Assembly: GCA_041635755.1 (NCBI GenBank)
Contig: JBFKUL010000225.1
Span: 1-5,198, forward strand
Origin: JBFKUL01 sp041635755
GTDB taxonomy: Bacteria; Pseudomonadota; Gammaproteobacteria; Burkholderiales; SG8-39
DNA length: 5,198 bases
Direction of reading: 5' to 3'
The translations under genes and the position numbers were made by a program. The notes under the pieces are model-generated. The model had not been told where the DNA came from, did no database searches, and saw only the letters and a program-made list of their open reading frames with translations. Position 1 is the stretch's first letter; every line of letters starts with the position of its first letter. Shown here in pieces: positions 1 to 4,375 of the stretch.

Positions 1-195
1 ACAGCACGCACGGCGCGCGAGTTTCGCGTCTTCTCGCAGAAAAACGCGCCCGATGCGAGCGGCGCGTACGCGGTCGATCACAGCGCAGGGCTCTATCTGA
101 TCGATCCGAAGGGCAAGCTGCGCGTCTACCTCGGCCCCGGCAAGGGCGCCCAGGCCCTTGCGCACGATCTGAAGCTGCTGATCGAGGGTGCCTAG
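1..195 (+). CDS. SCO1/SenC family copper chaperone, C-terminal end (5' truncated by window)
   Basis: The frame is open from base 1 to TAG at 193-195 and gives the last 64 residues of a protein whose start lies outside the window. The segment VDHSAGLYLIDPKGKLR (residues 25-41 of the visible part) matches the C-terminal region of SCO1/SenC proteins. In that family the His of the VDHSA motif (here H27, bases 79-81) is the third copper ligand, partnering a CxxxC pair that would lie upstream and is not visible. The closing pattern GKGAQALAHDLKLLIEG also fits the family's last helix. Known role of the family: thioredoxin-fold, membrane-anchored periplasmic proteins that deliver copper to, or reduce, the CuA site of cytochrome c oxidase. 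The signal or anchor and the CxxxC motif cannot be checked here. The stop overlaps that of the convergent cyclase gene. Confidence 0.85.
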   Translation, partial: TARTAREFRVFSQKNAPDASGAYAVDHSAGLYLIDPKGKLRVYLGPGKGAQALAHDLKLLIEGA

Positions 196-201
196 GGCGC
201 C
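187..201. other. Short hairpin spanning the shared convergent stop codons
   Basis: The arms GGTGCC (187-192) and GGCGCC (196-201) can pair around a TAG loop with five Watson-Crick pairs and one G-T (wobble) pair on the + strand. CTAG at 192-195 contains the stop codons of both convergent genes. No T-run follows on either strand, so this does not look like an intrinsic terminator. It may be only a chance GC-rich fold, or could slow polymerase at the convergent junction. Confidence 0.3.
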
Positions 202-1952
202 AGCCCCGCCTTGCGAACGCCCTCGATGAGGCGCTCGAACTTCGCCGGGTCCTTGTACGGCAGGACGCGGCGCAGGTGCTCGATCGAGAACTTCGGGTTG
301 ATCTCGAGCATCTCCTTCCAGACGCGCCGTGCGTCCTCGATGCGGCCGGTGATGCCGTATAACGACGCGAGATAGGCGCGCGTCATGTCCGTGCGCGGCA
401 CGCGCTCGAGGCGCCGCAGGAAGTTGCGCTCGGCCTCGTCGTAGCGCCCCGCCTGCATCTGTGCCCGGCCAAGGATGTGCAGCGTCAGGTGAAATTCCGG
501 ATCCAGGCGCATGGCCTGCTCGAACAGCCCGATCGCGCTCTCGTGGCGTCCGGTGAAGTCGTGAATCTGGCCGAGCGTAACGTAGCCGCCGTCGAAATTG
601 GCGTCGAGCTCGATGGCCCGCTCGGCGGCGCGCTCCGCCTCCTCGTATTCCCTGAGCAGCAGTTTCATCATCGCGAGCGCCTGGTGGGCGCGCGGCTCGT
701 TCTCGTCCTTCTCCCTCGCCTTCAGGGCGAAATCGACGGCACGGCGGATATGGTCCAGGTCGGCGCCGTTCCAGTTGTTCAGATACTCGGCGCCGTGGGC
801 CATCGCGAGCAGCGCGTACGCGCGCGAGAAGTCGGGGTCGAGCTGCAAGGCGCGATCGAGCAGCTTGCGGCATTCGAGTACCGATTCCGCCGTGAATCGG
901 TACACGGTGCTGCGCGCCTTGGCCAACAAGTCGTAGGCCTCGGCGTTGATCTTGCCGCGGCCCTCGCGCCGGACCCGTTCGTTCGGGGTGAGCCGGACCT
1001 TGAGCGCCTCGACGATATGCCGCGTTACCTCGTCCTGCACGGCGAATATGTCCTCGACATCGCGGTCGTACCGCTCCGCCCAGAGGTGCCCGCCGGTCTG
1101 GGCGTCGATCAGCTGCGCCGTGACGCGAACGCGCTTGCCGGCCTTGCGCACGCTGCCTTCGAGCACGTGCCGCACGCCGAGCCGGCGGCCGACCTCCTTC
1201 ACGTCTACCGACTGCTTCTTGAACACGAACGAGGAATTTCGCGCGATCACGAACAGGCCCGATACGCCTGAGACGTCGGTAATGATGTCCTCGGTGATGC
1301 CGTCGGCGAAATACTCCTGCTCCGGGTCGGCGCTCATGTTGACGAACGGCAGCACCGCGATCGAGGGCTTGTCCGGCAGCGCCGGCGCGTCCTTGGCGCC
1401 GGCCGGCCGCGACGGCACCGCGCCCGGCGGAAGCAGCCGGTAGGCGCGCACCGCTTCGGCGATGTTCTTGACGTGCTGCTCGCCCCGATCCTCGAAAGTG
1501 GCGGCGACCTTGCCGCGCAGCGCGCTTTTCACCGCGTCCGAGACCGTCACGCCGCCCGGTTCGGCCAGCGCCTGCAGGCGCGCCGCGATGTTGACCCCAT
1601 CACCGTAGATCGAGCCGTCCGCCTTCTCCATCACGTCGCCCAGATGCACGCCGACACGAAAGCGCATGCGCCGCGCTTCGGGCTGCGAGCTCGACGCCGC
1701 CTCGAGCTCGCGCTGCACGTCGAGGGCGGTGTTTGCCGCGCCCGCGGCGGTGTCGAAGATCGCCAGCACCGAGTCCCCGGCCATGTCGATCACCCGCCCG
1801 CCGTTCGATTCGATCTGCGCGCGAAACCTTGCGCGCGCCGCGTCGAGCGCAACCACGGTGGCGTGCTCGTCGGCCGACATCAGGCGCGAGTAGCCCGCAG
1901 CGTCCGCGGCGAGAATCGCCGCCAGCCGCTGCTTAAGTTCGGGTTCGCTCAA
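192..1952 (-). CDS. Class III adenylate/guanylate cyclase with TolB-like and TPR domains
   Basis: A 586-residue soluble-looking protein with three parts. Residues about 8-172 are a class III nucleotide cyclase domain with metal-binding aspartates D17 (in LAADAAGYSRLM) and D60 (in AGDSVLAIF), D118 of YGDGVN at the adenine-recognition position, and transition-state residues N121 and R125. The usual base-selecting lysine four residues before the second metal Asp appears to be D56. After a Pro/Ala-rich linker (about 173-195), residues about 196-320 form a TolB N-terminal-like domain (SIAVLPFVNMS, YFADGITEDI, VLEGSVRKAG, LWAERYDR). Residues about 338-560 hold at least four TPR units, the clearest at about 419-555. 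No membrane segment or signal peptide is seen. Likely role: cyclic nucleotide synthesis controlled by protein partners; the signal is unknown. The start is TTG at 1952-1950. The only other in-frame candidate before the stop at 1997-1995 is a CTG four codons upstream, and homologues begin just before the LAAILAAD motif. Confidence 0.88.
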   Translation of the reverse strand: MSEPELKQRLAAILAADAAGYSRLMSADEHATVVALDAARARFRAQIESNGGRVIDMAGDSVLAIFDTAAGAANTALDVQRELEAASSSQPEARRMRFRVGVHLGDVMEKADGSIYGDGVNIAARLQALAEPGGVTVSDAVKSALRGKVAATFEDRGEQHVKNIAEAVRAYRLLPPGAVPSRPAGAKDAPALPDKPSIAVLPFVNMSADPEQEYFADGITEDIITDVSGVSGLFVIARNSSFVFKKQSVDVKEVGRRLGVRHVLEGSVRKAGKRVRVTAQLIDAQTGGHLWAERYDRDVEDIFAVQDEVTRHIVEALKVRLTPNERVRREGRGKINAEAYDLLAKARSTVYRFTAESVLECRKLLDRALQLDPDFSRAYALLAMAHGAEYLNNWNGADLDHIRRAVDFALKAREKDENEPRAHQALAMMKLLLREYEEAERAAERAIELDANFDGGYVTLGQIHDFTGRHESAIGLFEQAMRLDPEFHLTLHILGRAQMQAGRYDEAERNFLRRLERVPRTDMTRAYLASLYGITGRIEDARRVWKEMLEINPKFSIEHLRRVLPYKDPAKFERLIEGVRKAGLAP

Positions 1953-1962
1953 TGGCGCCAGA

Positions 1963-1966
1963 TCCT
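1963..1966 (-). promoter_or_regulatory. Ribosome binding site supporting the TTG start of the cyclase
   Basis: AGGA on the minus strand lies 10 bases upstream of the TTG codon. The spacing is somewhat long but usable. With a TTG start this suggests modest translation. No ATG or GTG lies in frame between the start and the upstream stop, so the site helps to fix the start. Confidence 0.45.
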
Positions 1967-2042
1967 GCGGTGACCGTGCATGCGCCGAATGGTATCAACA
2001 ACAAGTCGCTGGGCTAAGATCCGTGGATATGGCTCGATCGAC

Positions 2043-2046
2043 AGGA
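2043..2046 (+). promoter_or_regulatory. Ribosome binding site deciding the methyltransferase start
   Basis: AGGA sits 8 bases before ATG at 2055. The frame stays open upstream to an ATG at 1980, which would add 25 residues (Arg/Ser-rich, unlike the family). That ATG has no comparable site and would lie in the upstream region of the divergent cyclase gene. The ATG at 2055 is therefore preferred. Confidence 0.65.
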
Positions 2047-2054
2047 CCTGCGCC

Positions 2055-2888
2055 ATGCCAACCGATCAGGACATCACCCAGCACTATAGCCGAGGCAAGC
2101 TCCTCGAGCGACTGAGAGCGGCGCTCGCCGAAGACGGGGCCGATCCCGATTCACCAAGCATCGAAGCGCTCTCGCCCTACGATCAGTTTCACGGCCGCGG
2201 CATGGAAGCGACCAAGGAACTCGCCGAGGCCCTAACCGTGAAACCGGGCGATCATCTGCTCGACGTCGGCTGCGGCATCGGCGGGCCGGCGCGTTACGTC
2301 GCCCACCGCTTCGGCTGCCGCGTCACGGGAATCGACCTCACGGCCGAGTTCTGCGACGTCGCCCGCCACCTGACGCGTCTGCTCGGCCTTCAGGACAAGG
2401 TGGCCTTCGAGTGCGGCAATGCGCTCGCCATGCCGTTCGCTGACGGCCGCTTCGACGGCGCCTACTCGATGAACGTGTCGATGAACATCGCCGACAAGGC
2501 GGCCTTGTACCGCGAGCTTCGTCGGGTGCTCAAGCCTGGCGGCTGGCTGATGCTTTCCGAGATCTCGAAGGGCTCGGGCGGCGAAGTCGACTATCCGACG
2601 CCCTGGGCGGAGAACGCACAGGCGAGTTTTCTCGCCACGCCCGAGGACACGCTGCGGGGCCTCGAGCGGGCCGGATTCGAGATCGTGCGCTCGCGCGAGA
2701 CGCTGGAGGAGGCTCTCGCGTACGGCGCGCGCAGTCGCGCCATGGTCGATCGCGGCGAGAAGCCGCCGCACCGCGCCGTCATGCTGATCCATGGCGAGAT
2801 GGCCAAGCCGGCGATGGCCAACACGGCGCGCGGCCTCGCGCAGAAAGCCATCATTCCGATCGAGATCCTGAGCCGGAAACCGAAGTAA
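2055..2888 (+). CDS. SAM-dependent methyltransferase, glycine/sarcosine N-methyltransferase-like
   Basis: A 277-residue class I (Rossmann-fold) methyltransferase. Residues 1-60 form an N-terminal cap typical of sarcosine/dimethylglycine-type enzymes, with ITQHYSRGKLLERL at 7-20 and YDQFHGRG at 42-49. SAM motif I is LLDVGCGIGG at 68-77. The acidic residue after strand 2 is D94 in VTGIDLT. PFADGRFDGAYSMNVSMNI (127-145) covers the strand-4 region, and LKPGGWLMLSE (159-169) is the post-III motif. PTPWA and SFLATPEDTLRGLERAGFEIV then form the usual C-terminal half. The protein is soluble with no signal peptide. The small-amine N-methyltransferase resemblance is from memory of the family pattern; the substrate here is unknown and could be another small molecule. 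The gene stands alone: divergent from the cyclase and convergent with the flavodoxin 17 bases away, so it is probably monocistronic. The start at 2055 is chosen over 1980 on ribosome-site and family-length grounds. Confidence 0.85.
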   Translation: MPTDQDITQHYSRGKLLERLRAALAEDGADPDSPSIEALSPYDQFHGRGMEATKELAEALTVKPGDHLLDVGCGIGGPARYVAHRFGCRVTGIDLTAEFCDVARHLTRLLGLQDKVAFECGNALAMPFADGRFDGAYSMNVSMNIADKAALYRELRRVLKPGGWLMLSEISKGSGGEVDYPTPWAENAQASFLATPEDTLRGLERAGFEIVRSRETLEEALAYGARSRAMVDRGEKPPHRAVMLIHGEMAKPAMANTARGLAQKAIIPIEILSRKPK

Positions 2889-2905
2889 CGGGCGCGGCAG
2901 CGCTC

Positions 2906-3385
2906 TCAGGCGTCGGCGCCGAGCTTCTCGCGCACCTCGCCGAGCCACTTCTCGACCCACTCGAGCGCCACTTCCTCGGCGAGCGTGCCGCTCGAGGCAT
3001 CGTGCATCTGGCGCTCGCCGATGCGCTCGGCGCCGAGCTTGCTCAGCGACTCGTCGAAGCGCTTGCCGCCGAAGTTGAAGGTCTCGTTATAGGTGCGATC
3101 GCCCAGGCCGAACACGCCGTAGCGGATGCCCGAAAGGTCCGGCCGCTCCTTTTCGAGCGACTCGTAGAGTTTCTTGGCGTTGTCGGGCACGTCGCCCTGC
3201 CCGTAGGTCGAGGTGCAGATCAAGTACACCGGCTCGCGATCGGCGAACACGCTTGCGTCAAGGTTGTCCATGAGCAGGGTCTCGACCACCGTCTCGCCGT
3301 CGTCCAGCACCAGCTCCATCTCCTGCGCGCAGAGCTGCGCCGTGCCGGTCATCGTGCCGATGAGGATCTTGATCTTCAGCGCCAT
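2906..3385 (-). CDS. Stand-alone flavodoxin (CysJ/MioC-type FMN domain)
   Basis: A 159-residue flavodoxin-fold protein, the usual length for a short free-standing member. The FMN phosphate loop is GTMTGTAQ at 10-17. The second FMN loop is TSTYGQGDVPDNA at 58-70, and the third is GLGDRTYNETFNFGGKRFD at 93-111, followed by LSKLGAERIG. These loops resemble the flavodoxin domain of sulfite reductase alpha subunit (CysJ) and MioC more than classic long-chain flavodoxins. No reductase domain or other fusion is present, so it is likely a cytoplasmic one- or two-electron carrier using bound FMN. Its partners are not visible in the sequence. It is transcribed divergently from boxR, with its putative promoter interleaved with that of boxR, which suggests shared control and possibly a role in electron supply to the Box pathway (inference). 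The ribosome site is weak (only GAG-like bases about 10 upstream), but the ATG sits directly before the first beta strand, as expected. Confidence 0.9.
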   Translation of the reverse strand: MALKIKILIGTMTGTAQLCAQEMELVLDDGETVVETLLMDNLDASVFADREPVYLICTSTYGQGDVPDNAKKLYESLEKERPDLSGIRYGVFGLGDRTYNETFNFGGKRFDESLSKLGAERIGERQMHDASSGTLAEEVALEWVEKWLGEVREKLGADA

Positions 3386-3404
3386 GCGGGATGAGCTCGT
3401 GTGG

Positions 3405-3417
3405 ATTGACAGTCAAT
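3405..3417. repeat. Palindrome ATTGAC-A-GTCAAT overlapping the boxR -35 box
   Basis: A perfect inverted repeat with 6-base arms (3405-3410 and 3412-3417) around one base. It contains the -35 hexamer TTGACA of the proposed boxR promoter and touches the -10 element and start point of the flavodoxin promoter. It may be part of an operator, though the left arm is constrained by the -35 sequence, so some of the symmetry could be accidental. Confidence 0.5.
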
Positions 3418-3434
3418 ATATTGCAGCATAAAAT
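3406..3434 (+). promoter_or_regulatory. Predicted sigma-70 promoter of boxR-boxC
   Basis: The -35 box TTGACA (3406-3411) is a perfect consensus. A 17-base spacer leads to the -10 box TAAAAT (3429-3434, five of six consensus positions). Transcription would begin near 3441, leaving a leader of about 47 bases before the boxR ATG at 3488. This also argues against the in-frame GTG at 3437 as a start, since it lies upstream of the predicted first transcribed base. The strength of the match in a GC-rich background makes chance unlikely; repression by BoxR is expected from the family. Confidence 0.75.
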
Positions 3435-3443
3435 GCGTGTCAA
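3415..3443 (-). promoter_or_regulatory. Predicted sigma-70 promoter of the flavodoxin gene
   Basis: On the minus strand, TTGACA (3443-3438, perfect consensus) is followed by a 17-base spacer and the -10 box TATATT (3420-3415, five of six). Transcription would start near 3408, giving a leader of about 23 bases before the ATG at 3385. The element is almost fully superimposed on the boxR promoter, so polymerase cannot easily occupy both at once. Confidence 0.7.
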
Positions 3444-3460
3444 GCATTATAGTGCATTAT
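3422..3460. promoter_or_regulatory. Putative BoxR operator: TGCA/GCAT repeat cluster
   Basis: Several related short repeats lie within 39 bases: TGCA at 3422-3425 and again at 3453-3456 (31 bases apart, about three helical turns); the inverted repeat GCAT-AAA-ATGC at 3426-3436 covering the boxR -10 box; and the direct repeat GCATTAT at 3444-3450 and 3454-3460, exactly 10 bases apart (one turn), just after the predicted boxR start point. The related regulator BzdR of Azoarcus is known to bind operators built on TGCA repeats. Assignment to BoxR is inference from position and that resemblance; binding here would block both promoters. Confidence 0.5.
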
Positions 3461-3478
3461 CCTTCATCAACCGCAATC

Positions 3479-3482
3479 AGGA
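3479..3482 (+). promoter_or_regulatory. Ribosome binding site deciding the boxR start
   Basis: AGGA lies 5 bases before ATG at 3488. The alternative in-frame GTG codons at 3437 and 3452 have no such site, and 3437 falls before the predicted transcription start. The ATG at 3488 is therefore chosen. Confidence 0.6.
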
Positions 3483-3487
3483 CGCCG

Positions 3488-4375
3488 ATGGGCGCACCGC
3501 TCACTCAGCCGCAGCGCGAGCACGCCGCCGAAGCCGCCTTTCTGGCGCGGCTCGGTGACCGCGTGCGCAGCTGGCGCGACGAGCACGATATGTCTCGCAA
3601 GACGCTGGCCGCGGCCTCGGGCGTTTCGGAGCGCTACCTCGCGCAGCTCGAAGCCGGCGAAGGCAACATCTCGGTGCTGCTCTTGCGGCGCATCGCCGCG
3701 GCGATGCAGGTCCCGATTGAAAGTCTGGTGCGCGAGAACGGTGATACGGTCGAAGTCGAGCTGCTCGCGCGGTTCGCCGCGAGCCTGCCGCAGGACAAGG
3801 TCGCCGAAGCGCATCGCGTGCTGCTCGCGCGCTTCGGCAGCCCGCGCAAGGCGAGGATCGCGCTGCTCGGCCTGCGCGGCGCGGGCAAATCGACGCTCGG
3901 CGCGAAGCTCGCCGCGCAGCTCGGCGTGCCCTTCGTCGAGCTCGACCGAGAAGTCGAGCGCGAAGCCGGCGCGGAACTGGGCGAAGTGTTCTCGATCTAC
4001 GGGCAGGAGGCGTTTCGACGCTTCGAGCGCCGCGCGCTCGAGCGCGTGCTGCGCCAGCACCCGCGCGCGGTGATCGCCACCGGCGGCAGCCTGGTCGCCG
4101 AGCCCGACGCCTACGCCATGCTGCGCGAGCGCTGCTACTGCGTCTGGCTCAAGGCCTCGCCCGAGGAGCACATGGCGCGCGTGATCGCGCAAGGCGACAT
4201 GCGGCCGTTCCGCGGTCGCGGCGCGGCACTGGACGAAATCCGCCGCATTCTGGCCGAGCGCGACCCGCTTTATGCGCGCGCCGACGCCGTCATCGACACC
4301 ACCGGGCGCGCCCTCAAGCAGAGCTTTGCCGCGCTGCGCGCCCTCGCCACGAACGAGGAGGAGCAACCCAAATGA
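3488..4375 (+). CDS. boxR: BoxR, benzoyl-CoA-responsive XRE regulator with shikimate-kinase-like domain
   Basis: A 295-residue protein, close to the roughly 300 residues of the BzdR/BoxR family. Residues about 20-82 are an XRE/HTH_3 DNA-binding domain (MSRKTLAAASGVSERYLAQL at 35-54, then EAGEGNISVLLLRRIAAAM at 55-73). A linker (about 83-120) leads to a shikimate-kinase-like domain (about 122-288). It has Walker A GLRGAGKST at 128-136, D153 in ELDRE, FRRFE at 176-180, ATGGS at 198-202, a lid-like RPFRGRG at 239-245 and RDPLY at 258-262. In this family the kinase-like domain is the sensor: benzoyl-CoA releases the repressor from DNA (known for BzdR of Azoarcus). Direct continuation into boxC through an ATGA overlap makes this an autoregulated operon. 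BoxR rather than the anaerobic BzdR is chosen because the next gene is boxC. The ATG at 3488 is preferred over upstream GTG codons. Confidence 0.92.
   Translation: MGAPLTQPQREHAAEAAFLARLGDRVRSWRDEHDMSRKTLAAASGVSERYLAQLEAGEGNISVLLLRRIAAAMQVPIESLVRENGDTVEVELLARFAASLPQDKVAEAHRVLLARFGSPRKARIALLGLRGAGKSTLGAKLAAQLGVPFVELDREVEREAGAELGEVFSIYGQEAFRRFERRALERVLRQHPRAVIATGGSLVAEPDAYAMLRERCYCVWLKASPEEHMARVIAQGDMRPFRGRGAALDEIRRILAERDPLYARADAVIDTTGRALKQSFAALRALATNEEEQPK
4356..4363 (+). promoter_or_regulatory. Strong ribosome binding site of boxC inside the end of boxR
   Basis: The AGGAGGAG stretch gives a near-perfect Shine-Dalgarno match, ending 8 bases before the boxC ATG at 4372. It is embedded in the last boxR codons (encoding Glu-Glu). 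Together with the ATGA stop/start overlap it suggests translational coupling, with boxC likely translated more strongly than boxR, whose own site is shorter. Confidence 0.75.

Noticed and set aside
477..1271. Plus-strand open frame opposite the cyclase gene (264 residues)
   Set aside because: The opposite strand encodes clear cyclase, TolB-like and TPR motifs; this frame has none and no credible ribosome site was noted.
1992..2020. Possible methyltransferase promoter, GTATCA - 17 bases - TAAGAT
   Set aside because: It matches only three and four of six consensus positions; too weak to call. No convincing promoter was seen for the divergent cyclase gene in this gap either.
1980..2054. N-terminal extension of the methyltransferase from ATG at 1980
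   Set aside because: The extra 25 residues do not resemble the family start, and ATG at 2055 has a well-spaced AGGA.
2889..2920. Terminator in the convergent gap between the methyltransferase and flavodoxin genes
   Set aside because: Short palindromes (AGCGCT, GGCGCC) are present, but there is no sustained stem and no T-run on either strand.
2232..2960. Minus-strand open frame opposite the methyltransferase, running into the flavodoxin gene
   Set aside because: It overlaps two well-supported genes and its translation is Arg/Ala-rich with no motifs.
3437..3487. N-terminal extension of BoxR from GTG at 3437
   Set aside because: The codon lies just after the -10 box and before the predicted transcription start, and the ATG at 3488 has its own ribosome site.
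3467..4366. Long open frame on the minus strand opposite boxR (299 residues)
   Set aside because: It mirrors the boxR coding strand, has low-complexity composition and no recognisable domain.
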